From: Lates calcarifer
Taxonomy: Eukaryota; Chordata; Actinopteri; Centropomidae
Direction of reading: 5' to 3'
DNA length: 64,000 nt
Assembly: GCF_001640805.2 (NCBI RefSeq)
Contig: NC_066855.1
Location: forward strand, 1,287,660-1,351,659
The position numbers and the translations under genes are program-made. Shown piece after piece: positions 23,177-33,935 of the stretch. The notes below the pieces were generated by a model. The model was not told where the DNA came from. It searched no databases and saw nothing but the letters and a program-made list of their open reading frames with translations. The number at the start of each line of letters is the position of its first letter. Position 1 is the stretch's first letter.

Positions 23177-23207
23177 TGCGTGTGTGTGTGTGTGTGGGGG
23201 GGGGGGA
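23177..23207. repeat. (GT)n followed by a G11 run
   Basis: A compound tract of GT units running into eleven consecutive G residues. It is prone to slippage and to read errors. Confidence 0.9.
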
Positions 23208-24130
23208 TAATAATCACAATGGATTTTAGCTGGAGCCAAAATTCAGATTTTGTCCAGTAGAGTCTGTTTAAATACACGCAGCAGAGCACAGAATGTGTCT
23301 GACCTAATTTACAAACTGATAAAAGTCAGTATCAGAATGTTAAATTATTGTTGAATCTTGATTGAGGAGAGTGGCATACAGTAGATCGGCTTTTCACTGA
23401 TGTTGCACGAGCAGAGAAAATAAGATTTCATCATGTTCAGCTTGAGAGGACATAACAAGCTCCTCTTCCAATTAAACATGCTGCGCAGCGCCTCCAGCCC
23501 TCGGCATCAAACAATATAAAAATTTTACTTTTCTGTCAAACACATGGTGTGTTACAGAGTGAGGTTCCTCTGAATCAAACACACAATCCTACAGCATGCT
23601 CTTCTGCCTGTGTCACCACTGTACACTACAATCAGCTCACCGTTCACAATCTCAGCAGTTTGTTGGTTTAGCTTCTTCACCAACAAGACAATAAGTTACC
23701 ATTTAAAAAGATGTGTTGGTACCACCCACTCCTGTCTCATAACTGTCTGCAAACCACTTCTCTTTAGAGGAACAGCTTTAGCTCCACGAGAGGAGGTGAA
23801 GCGAACGCCTGCCCAGACCCTGCGGACTCAGTCCAGCCTTCGGTCACGGCAGAGTCTGGAACAATAACGGTGCATTACATTAAAGTGGACTGAAGGATTA
23901 TTTTGTGTTTGTGATGTTCTCTACATTCAGGAAGCTTCCTCTCTCAGAGCAGGAGGCAGCTGCTAGAAGCTGAAGCTCGACTGCAGGACGATTAGTTTTG
24001 TTTTTGAGGATGGAACCATTTCACACACAAACACAGGAAGGCTGGACCTGTACAGTTTATTTATTTTAGTTTATGTTGACACTGATTTCTAAATAATAAA
24101 AAAGTGAGTTCATATTTATGACTGCTTGTA

Positions 24131-24212
24131 TTCACTGATGAAAAAGTAGCCATATGCAGCGATTTAGAAAACTGTATCGTGATATCGAATCAAAACATGA
24201 GATCAATAAAGA
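24131..24212 (+). repeat. Dispersed repeat family A, copy 1
   Basis: Starts TTCACTGATGAAAAAG and ends CATGAGATCAATAAAGA, with GATATCGAATC in between. The same anchors, in the same order and orientation, recur at 29396-29495. It looks like a short interspersed element; the family is unknown to me. Confidence 0.6.
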
Positions 24213-27200
24213 CACAGCAAATTTCTGTTCAAACTATTGAAACTCTATTGTAGAAGCAGTGAAAAACATCCAGCCTTCATACTCAGAGTGCTGTCTGGAA
24301 TAAATATAATAAAAATAGTAATATATGCTCAGTGATGTTTCTATAATGATCTGAAGAGTAAGAGCATGAAGGTCAGGCTGCTGAATGAGCATGACGTTTC
24401 TTTTCTTCTCTTTTCGAGCTCAGAGTTCAAGTTCTGTCACTGCCTCACCATTCTCCACAGAGAGAAAACAGCTTTCAGAAGGTCCACAGAGAATCAACAC
24501 TGCGTTTGTTTGGCAACTTTTTTGTCAGCTCAGCTCCCAGTTTATTAATCATACGCGTCTATTAAACTGCTGAGATTGCACTTTCAAAAATCTGCCTTCA
24601 CTGAATTGAAATAAAAGACATTTTTTAATTAGTAGCTGTGTTTTTAATTAGTGTTTTCTATCCATTTCAACCTGGGGAAAGCCTTTGGCAGTGACGGTGC
24701 GTCTGCAGTTACATCGCCTGGTTGGCTGCAGGGTGTCTGTAGCTACCAAGCAGCCTTGTTGTGGTCTGACTAAAACTGACTGACAGTGTCAGCAGCCCGG
24801 CAGGAGAGATAACGGAGATATCACCAAGACGCCAACTTTATGTCTTAAATGGTAATGCTCCATGTTTTACATTGAAGTTTTGTTGAATTTTAGCTGATTT
24901 CCCTGGGGAGAGAAAACTGTGTGAACTGACCACAAGATATCAAACGCCACCGTAAAAACATTTGTTCTGTTCTGTTAACATCCTGTTTGGTAAGTCGTGA
25001 ATGAAAAAGAATCACGAAGTTAAGATCAGCTGTAGTTTCAGGATTGATATTTCTCCAGCAGTAGTGACATGAGAGACAGTGACAAAATACACTAACTCTG
25101 TCACAGTGTGAGTTACAGCCCAGGTTTAAAGGCCTGACGTGAAGCGCACAGCTCAGGACATGATGGAGTGCCGCAGATCTCTCGCCCTGTCTCCTCCATA
25201 TGCATGTGGTAGGACCGAGCGGATCTAAGACGTCTTTTGTCTCTCTCGTCTGATTCGAGATGAGATGCCACTCGATGCCTCTCCGCTCCCAGTGAAGATG
25301 CAAAGCTCGTCAAAAAACGCCGAGCTCAAGGTCCACGGAGCAGCGTGAAGAAGTGCAGCGTGTGATTGACTGCTCAGATGTGTTGTGTTGAGGAATCGAA
25401 CAGCGCGGTGGAGGAGGTCCTCGGGGACAGGCACAGTCAACAGCAGCTGAATCATCGTGTCAGAGCTGATTTTCACTCTGCTCTGTTACTGACATGGAGC
25501 GTTTAATTCTGTGATCTGGACCCAACGTGTTCAGAATTAGTCACTTAAGTTTGATCATGAAATCATATCATATTAACTCAATGGACGATTCTGTGTTTGC
25601 AGATGTCACAAAGTCTGCTGGGATTTCGATTCGATTCGATTTTGTCGGTTACAGCCCAAAGTCACGTGTGTCTGATCGATGTTTTCATTTTGGATTGATG
25701 CAGTGGGATCATTGATCATTGGATCGATGGACTGTTTCACCCTTACAGATTACAGTGTATGTCCACTCACATGCCTGAACAGAACCAGATTCATTTAAAA
25801 GTTTTCCCTTTGATACAAAAGAGAGACACTGTGGGAGGTTTAACACAGCATATTCAGTGACATTATTCACATTCATTTATTTATGTTCTTCTTTTGTGTC
25901 TCTGACAGTGAAACAAACTGTGAACACAGGAGTTTTCTGGCCACCTGTTGACTGTAAATCCAGCACTGACTCTCCTTTCAGCTCTGGTTTTGTTGCAGAG
26001 CTTAGCTCCTGGAAACACTTGACGAGGGCTAAGTGACGGGCCATGAAACCAAAATAATGAGCTGTAACCGTAAACTAATTTAGAAGCTCCATCTCACTTT
26101 CAAAACAAAAGTGTGCATTAAAAAATTACACATACATTCAGGAAAGATGTGGTACTTTTTAAAAAGAGATTTGATGATACATGGCAACAATTTTTAATCT
26201 ATAAAATCATGGAAGCAGATAAACTGGACCTGCAACTTAACCTTGTGACTTTAATGTACTTAGTTTAGACTTAAAAAAATATTCATTATATTAGTCGTAT
26301 GTTTTGCACCTTACATACTCAGCTGTCGGTTTGTCCTGACGCCTATTTAGAAAACTGCTCCACAAAGAAGAACTTATATTAGAGTTATCTGAGCTGCAGA
26401 ATTAAATTCTTTGTGCTTTGATTCTTTTAGTTATTAACAGCGAAATAAGTTGCATCAAATCAAGTTTACCTGTGTTTTATGTTTTCCTGCATCACGTCAC
26501 CTGCCTGTAGATTCTTTCCTTAATTCCGATTCCTGTTTCCTGACTGTCCTGATCACTTTCACTGTTGTGTTAGTGCTGCATGTGCGTGTGAGGCTCAGCT
26601 GATGGTAAATAAGTTTAGTGACTGAAAAATTTCCTCTACTTCACAATCAAATCAAAAAATCTGCCGTAAACTCAGCGTCACCGCTCTCTCCACTAAACCA
26701 CGCCGCTCGGGAAAAACAGATAAAGGTTCCCTGAAAGAGAATAAGTTGTCCATTTCCCTTAACCTTCTTTCAAAAAGCGAAGGCTCCCCAGACAAATGGG
26801 GAAACTTCTGATGCATACCAAATGTGGATATACCAGCGGCTTTTTGTGTTTTCCCATCCTCTCCTCAGCGTCTGTGACATTTTGACGCTCATTAGGATGC
26901 CTGGGCGGTGAGCATTGAGACAGTACACTCCTAAGGTGCTCCAGGTCGGATTAAGACCGAACAAAGCACCCTGTCTCGCCTGTAACCTACTTCCTTTGAT
27001 TTATTTATGTAGTTATAATTCAGCATGTATGCTGGGTCCCAACTGCAGCCGAGCTGCCACAATTACTTATTAATATACAAGTGTTCTTAAGACCAGCCGA
27101 GCCTTAATCCCCTTAACCGCGATGGAAGGCTTTCCAAAGAGGAAGTGACAGCAAACTAATCCATAAAGCTCTGGTACACAGTGGCTTTAAGGGCGAGTTT

Positions 27201-29395
27201 ATGCATGCAATTAATACGGCACAGCAGCCGCACAGATCCTTCTGATCCAGTCAATTTCTTTCTGGTCGCTCCATAACAAATTGCCCACATGTTGAGAAAT
27301 AAGATCAATCTAAGGCCCGATTCAAAAGCAACCACTTCAGACTGTATCTGACGTTTAGTAATGGTAGAGCACTAAGAACTCAAACATCACAGACAGATTC
27401 TGGACACAGCAAGCACAACACAATCTACAGTTAAATACAGGAGACATTGTTGAGAAACAAACAGATAATCTGCTCTGTGCAGGATTAAATTCAAGTCAAA
27501 AACATGATCCCTCCCTTAATCCTGCTAAATAACTTTCTCCCCCCCACCCACCCTCCAACAGCAGGGCCTCTCCTCCTCCACTGAATTATCAGATGCTTGG
27601 TCACAAATGGCATATACCAAGTGATCCCTCATTAAATCTGTTTGCCTGGTATGTGACTCTAGAGCGACACGGAGGCTGATTTGTCACTGGGAATGACACA
27701 GGCATCTCGCTGTAGCTGGTAAACATGACCTCTCCATCTGCTGGCGGATTAATGATGTTGCCTCGGACTCTTGGTTGAAAGCATGACTCAGAAACAGCCA
27801 AATTAAACCTGACCACACAACCTGACCCAAAACAGTAGTGAGCCAGAATGGAGAAGGAAACAGTTTCTAAAAATATATTGTGATCTATTGATGACTACAT
27901 TTACAAATGGTTATGAAAAGTTTACATCACTTAAACCTGCTTTAATTCATTATATTTATTTATTTACATTCAATAGAGAAATGATCTGTCAGTCTAATGT
28001 AATGTACTGTGATTAGGAATCACATGTTTCCTTTACAGTGGCACGAGTTAGCTTCTCTAACGCATAATCATTCTAAATGTGTTTGCTGTTGTAATTTAGC
28101 TGCATGGAAACGTTTGTTCTCAGAGCCACAGAGACATTCTGTTGTTTTCTTTCTTTATAACATCAGTGGAGTTCACCTTTTAATGTATAAATCACCAGCC
28201 TGGATGACGTACTGTGATGATCACTCTGTTAGGTCTCTGTTAGTGAAGGAAACATGCAGATCTTTCGATTTCCTGCGTCCAGTCCCATGATGCAGTGTTC
28301 TGTAGATCCTGTGTCTGCAGCGCTGTAGGTCTGCTACAATAATCCATCAGGAATGACAGATGAACAATCAAAGGTCTCTGTACCTGGACTCTGCCTCCTC
28401 TGGAGTCTGTCTAATTGATAGATGTGTAAATGTCTTCTCCTGCAGGATGACAGCAGCGACACGTTTCACCTTTCTGCAGGAATGAAACATGTGCAGGGTG
28501 AAGACCACACTTCTGCTGACTCTCACTCTCTGACAGCTGAGGTGGGGCGGGGGGGTGTTTGTTTTTTTAAACGATTGTTTTCGTGATTTCTCCCATGACA
28601 ACTAAATGGAAAAACCTCCCTGATTGATTGCAGCAGAACCCAGGCACTCACAGGCTGGCACGAGCTGTCACCCACAGATAAACTGTTCTTACTCGCCTGA
28701 AATGAAAATCTACCTGACAGATATCACCCACATACGAGGACATTTCTCTGCCAAAACAACAAGCCCTTTAAAAACAGAGCATTAGAAACACAACAGTTAA
28801 CATTCAACTAAAATGCGAGTGTGATTTAAGCCGGACTGTGAGGTTCAGTGAGACAGATGAAGAAGAGAGAGAGGAGAAACTTATCTCCCCGTCTTAGCAG
28901 GAGTCCCGAGCTATTTTGCAAGAAAATGAATAATAAAAAGTTCTGATAAAATATGGATAAAAAGTAAAAAGGGAGAGACTTTTACAGAGTTGGAAATCGA
29001 GAGCGTAACAAGACTCTTGGTGAATAAAAATGCGTCAGTTAAGAAAACGTGTGGGAACGGCAGCTTGGCCTTTCTGATATATTGGTGCTGGTGGGCAGCT
29101 CGTCTCCGATGGAGGAGTATTACTGTTACAGCGTAGTCTGGTATCCGCTTAGAAACGTAATCCACTGAGCTGATCAAATACAGGCAAGTAATCCAATTTC
29201 TGTTACTAACTACAGAATAACAACTTCCCTGTAGTGATTAACCTACAGGGAACCATCACCAGACTCTGCAGCTCCTCCTCAGAGCCTTTCAGCATCGTTC
29301 AGCTCACTGGTGGTTAAATCACCTGCTTTAATCAATAATGTGAAAAGTGGTTTCATGTAGCACGTAAAGACAGTCATGCTGACAGATTTCTTTTA

Positions 29396-29495
29396 TTCAC
29401 TGATGAAAAAGCAGCCATGTGCAGATGCATCATGATATCAAATCGAATCAAATCGTTGACAGGATCATTTCATTTAATCATGAGATCAATAAAGA
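29396..29495 (+). repeat. Dispersed repeat family A, copy 2
   Basis: Shares with the copy at 24131 the 5' anchor TTCACTGATGAAAAAG plus AGCCAT.TGCAG, the central GATATC/GAATC block and the 3' anchor CATGAGATCAATAAAGA. About 18 bases longer, mainly through extra AATCAAATCG-type sequence in the middle. Confidence 0.6.
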
Positions 29496-30414
29496 TGCAT
29501 CTGCATTCTCTTCTCTGTCCTGCACAGTTAACATATTTAAACATGTAGTCAAAGTAAAAACACTTACACCTGAATATTGGGAAAAGTCCAGTCTGTTATA
29601 AATCACCTGTTTTCATTCCTCCACTGTGGTTGAGAGACAAAAACGACCTGTTTAGAGTGAAGAAGTATCATGGTTTGGTTTAATATTTACTACAATGTTG
29701 AGGGGACGTACACATACACACAGAATACAGTTACAGATATTAAATATTTGACAATCAACGAATAAGAGCGTCAGTATGAGATGATTCTTCAGAATAGTGA
29801 ATAACAGTGTTTTTAAAATTCTGACCTCCACCCTGGCCTACAACACACCCTTATGGGAAACGCTGATTTCTATGACCGAGGTCGCGACTGGAGAGCTTCA
29901 GGTCACATTTTGTCACATCCTCGCCCACAATAGAGAAACACGCTTTAGGCTGAAATTGCAGCAGAATTGCCCTTTAAAGTAAATAAAGTAAAGTAAGTGA
30001 GAAATCTGGGGAATAAAAAAAAAAAAGGATTCAGAGAGAGAATGAGAAGGCTGGCTGTCCGTCTCCACAGTGCACTGATCAAGAGCTAGAACAACATTAG
30101 CATTCCACTCCGACACTGAGGCATTACTGAACGTCTAAGCCAGAGCCAATTGATTTTTGCTGCCATTCTCTTATTTCAACCCTCCGGGTGAAATATGCAG
30201 CTCTATGTGTTCGTCCATCTACTAAGTATAAGCTGCTGATGAGCCCAGTCGAGCCATAGGAACAGAGCTCTAACCAAGAGGTGATGGAAAATGGAAATGC
30301 ACGTCTAACTGCATTACATTAAAGTGAGTGACAATACCACGCTGATTTTCATTTGTACTGATGGTACGATCTCATTTTTTTCCATTACCATGAGCGTACT
30401 GTTCTAATTTTCAG

Positions 30415-30426
30415 GGAGAGGGGCAG
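30415..30426 (+). other. Candidate 12-nt microexon
   Basis: A good acceptor (CTGTTCTAATTTTCAG, ending 30414) is followed after only 12 bases, GGAGAGGGGCAG, by a consensus donor GTGAGT (30427-30432). In phase 0 it would insert Gly-Glu-Gly-Gln, and no stop arises in any phase within the 12 bases. Twelve-nucleotide microexons are typical of neuronal genes. The same acceptor could instead serve a longer exon: in one phase the frame stays open for about 43 codons, to a TGA near 30547. No neighbouring exon was identified, so this rests only on splice-site quality. Confidence 0.2.
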
Positions 30427-30432
30427 GTGAGT

Positions 30433-33303
30433 GGGCGGATTTGTGCGTTTCTGTACGGCGAGCCAACAGAAGCCGGGTAAATAGGAGCATCAAAGCAATC
30501 TGCTGCCGGGCGCCAGGAGCACAGGCTCATTACAGGGGGGGCCTTGGCTGAGGAGTAGCCGGGAAGACATGCCAAGTTAGACTCCCGTTGTGACAGACAG
30601 TGCTCTTTAGCTATTAATCAACAGGCTGAGAAATTGAAAGGACAGCGAGTCGCTAATGGAACAATTTGTCTCACTGTGAGGGATTGAATTTCCCTGCACC
30701 GTCGCTCCTGGCATCATCTCATCCACCGCCTTGAGTCATTCTCTGTCAAACTCCTGTGTTTTCCTCTGCATATTTCCTCTAAAGAATAGACTGCATCAAT
30801 ATCACAGAGTAGGGTATAGTGCTTATTAACAGGAGGCTGCATGTTTTATTATACCGTCGATATATTACTGCTTTTTATTTGTGCCACCAGGTCACATTTC
30901 ATTAGAAGGCTGAATTATTTTATGGCACAGAGGGAAAATTAATCACAGCACAAATGACAACAAATACATTACTGCACTTTATCTCTTTGCTATTCTTCAT
31001 GGCATTATTCATTCTCTTGATTTTCAAATCAAAAGACATGAAGTGAAACCCAGAGCGTCCTCTTTGTGAAAGGAATTAATGGACTTCATGGTGATGTAAA
31101 CCCCGACCCGCCGCTCGGTCCATCATTACAGATTCATGCTGTGCATCCGAGCATTCATCCGACTCACACAACTTTTATTTGAAATTCAGGGAAGAGGCAA
31201 AGTTTCCCCCCGAAAAAAAGCCAAATGTATTAAGTAGAAGAAATGAAAACAAACTAGGTGACAGGCTTCTGTTTGAGTTATTCAGGTCTTCAGGGATCCA
31301 GAAGTCCGGTTCATTTTCTCTATCGACTTACGCTTTGTTGAAACCTGATTTAAATCAATTCCTTTTTGAATTCTGGGTAAATTCAGCAACTGTGGAGCCG
31401 TGGTTATTCTCAAATTCTCACCTGCAGTGACGAAGCGTTCTGGTGTTGTGGTTAAAAATAAGAATCTCTGAGTCTCTGGACTGAACCCAGAAGAATAATG
31501 TGCGACTGCTTTACCTGTATCTGTATCTCTGCTGTACAATGGTCTTAATATTCTTATAAATCTCTAACAGTTTGAAGATTGTTGTCTTTGTGATTCAGTT
31601 TATGTCATTTAAAGCCTTTGATAGTTTGGTTTGGGCCTCGATCGTCTTTATAATCTTAAAATCCTCCATCTCACAGGGAGACATCTTTAAAACAAACAAA
31701 AAACTCACAGCTTCAAACTGACTTATTTATATTATTTAAAGTAGTTTGTGTGTCTTCTAAGTTCTTGTGCATATAAATACATTTCATCTTATTTATGAAT
31801 CTCTAAATAAGAAGTAGAGGAATACCTTCTTCTAACTTAAACTAATGTAAATAATCCTTCCAGGTGCCATTGTTATGTGAGTAGCAGCCATCTTGAATTC
31901 TAATGTTGTTGTTGTTGGGGTTTCCCTGACTTTCCAAGTTGGAAATCCAACTTCAGGGGGCGTTCAGGTTGAGACTAGGAGCTCGGAAATTCCGACTTCT
32001 GAGTACATCTGGAACGCACCACAACACAGCATCTATCAACCATCTAAACCCAAAAACACAGGAAGATAAGGTTAAAAAATATCTGTCATCCTTTAAATCT
32101 GAATTTACTACACTGACAGCAGTAATATAATCCGAACTGTGAAACACTGACGATATCCATTAAGAGAAAAGTGTAGGGTTTGAATATGTCAGTCTGTTGT
32201 CAGTGAATGAAGCAGACTGAGGCTGTGTGATACAGTCGTACAGTAAATGTAAATAGCTGTAACTATGCCTGAGGCCATGCTAAATGTGCTCTGTTACCCT
32301 TCCTCTCAAAGTGTCTCTAACCTCACCTGTCTACAGCATGACAGGTGAGGTTACACTCTGACAGACGGGCTCTTTGTCGGCTCCTTTGGCTGACAAAACA
32401 CTAATATTTATCCCAGCTGCCAGTCTGATATTAACTAATGATATATGATGGGAGTAAGAGCCAAGTTTGTAACTCTGCTGGCCTACATTTTTCTCCATCC
32501 TATTATGTTTGTTTTCATTTTTCCCTCCATCTCCCTGTGTCCTCTCTCATCCACCCCTCCATCCTATTGATTCTGCAGCTCCTGAACAGCACGGCCGAAC
32601 CATTATCTGGTATCAGAGAGCTGTGGCTGGCTGTCAGGCGTTTAAACAGCAGCCTGCCATTACGGGGCTCGTATGAAGTGGCAGCCTGAGTCTTCCTGGA
32701 AAGATCATCAACACACACTGCTGGACAGTCCAGTCCAAATGACGATCATTAGTGAGGTAAGGAGACAGCTGGGAGAATGAGACGACGTTCACTGCATGAA
32801 GAGACTGATCAGGACGAACGGACGACGATTCCTCTAACCTACAAAGACTACACATCCCATGTAATAATCATTACACAAACTGTATCATCTACAATCAGAA
32901 ACACAGTAAATGAGTTATCTGTGCTGCAGTAAAACAATGTTTTCTTTAAACAGTAGCAGTATTATCAGCCGTGTTATTTTAAATGATGTTTGAAGATCAG
33001 GATGTTCAGCTGGGCTCGTTGCTGTTTATCAACCCGTGAGGGAAACGTACTCGACTCTGTCCGATAGCAAACTTCACAACAGTCACAGCCATTTCGGCCA
33101 CGCTGCGATACCACACTCCCATCTTACTATCTCGCTGTCAACCAGAGGGGTTAAAGAGTTCTGCGACCTTCCTCTGTCTGTGTGACACTCTCCCTCTTTC
33201 TGTCTGTCTGTCTCTCTCAGGGTGAATCATTCCATTAAGATCCCAGCATGTTGCAGAGTGGCACAGAGCCGACGGGCTCGAGGCTGCCACATATCCTCCA
33301 TGA
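30433..33303. other. Gene-free stretch, partly low in repeats
   Basis: The block up to about 31060 has balanced composition, no simple repeats, and words such as CTATTAATCAA, ATTAATCACAG and AACAATTTGTC, so it could hold conserved noncoding elements. Apart from the family B repeat at 31879-32020 the rest is unremarkable. Confidence 0.4.
31879..32020 (+). repeat. Dispersed repeat family B, copy 1
   Basis: Shared features with the copy at 61774, in order: GAGTAGCAGCC.TCTTGAATTCT, GGGGTTTC, GACTTTC, GTTCA.GTTGA, GACTAGGAGCTC, GAAATTC.GACT and a closing GCACC. This copy also contains AAGTTGGA-AA-TCCAACTT (31937-31954), a tight 8-bp hairpin. It resembles non-autonomous fish DNA transposons, but no terminal inverted repeats or target-site duplications were identified. 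Confidence 0.65.
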
Positions 33304-33366
33304 CAACCAGTGATCGATGACGAATGACGGCACGCTCTAATGAAACCAGGCAAAGGGATTAAAAAC
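33304..33366 (+). repeat. Local 63-bp duplication, copy 1
   Basis: Matches 33873-33935 over 63 bases with four differences, all transitions, about 94% identity. The copies lie in direct orientation 569 bases apart. Confidence 0.9.
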
Positions 33367-33872
33367 AACCCTCCATAACTTGCCAGGCTGTTAATACATT
33401 CCCCAGCCGCCTTCCTTCACTGAATCTCTGCTGCTCTCCACTGCCTCACTTCAATTTCTGTTGTTCTATTTACTCTAGCCTTCACTCTGAATAATATTTT
33501 TATGGCATACAGCTAAATTAAGGTCCCACTAAAGAAAAGTTAACATAAATACATCCGTTACAGAAAAATTGAAAACATTTACCAGTGGTGCGTGATGTTC
33601 AGGAAACCAATTTCTTTCTGACAGATTGATTGATGCAATAAATGCAACTGAACACAAAGGCTAATTCTAGAGGTACTGTAAACTCAACGCAAAGGCAGAA
33701 GTGGACATAAAAAGCAACTTTGCTTTATGTGCTGTAAACAGAAGCTAAGGAGCATCCACAACAGTCGTTCAACTTAAAAAAAAAAACATAATTCAATTGT
33801 TCTGTCTTAAAACTAAAGTTTCAAAATCATTTTGATGGTCCGCTGTGGTAAAGAAAATGGCGACGCCATCGC

Positions 33873-33935
33873 CAACCAGTGATCGATGACGAATGACGGT
33901 GCGCTCCAATGAAACCAAGCAAAGGGATTAAAAAC
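33873..33935 (+). repeat. Local 63-bp duplication, copy 2
   Basis: Partner of 33304-33366. It has TG where copy 1 has CA at adjacent positions, the signature expected if an ancestral CpG decayed on opposite strands in the two copies. Confidence 0.9.

Larger units (their letters stand above)
20858..30119. other. Gene-free stretch with scattered repeats
   Basis: No exon was recognised. Items seen: a C12 run at 22016-22027, a (TA)n tract near 22174-22184, a (GT)n-G11 compound tract at 23177-23207, one copy each at 24131 and 29396 of a dispersed repeat, and a (GATTC)n-like patch at 25626-25641. A moderately CpG-rich block at 25130-25460 has three overlapping open minus-strand frames. The block 26900-27330 is low in repeats and rich in homeodomain-type TAAT words. 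Confidence 0.5.

Noticed and set aside
24890..25303. 137-codon minus-strand frame
   Set aside because: No recognisable family. Neighbouring frames on the same strand are also open, which suggests composition rather than coding.
31282..31539. 85-codon minus-strand frame with CTGCAG/GTGAGA donor
   Set aside because: The block resembles a common percomorph interspersed repeat, and the peptide has no recognisable features.
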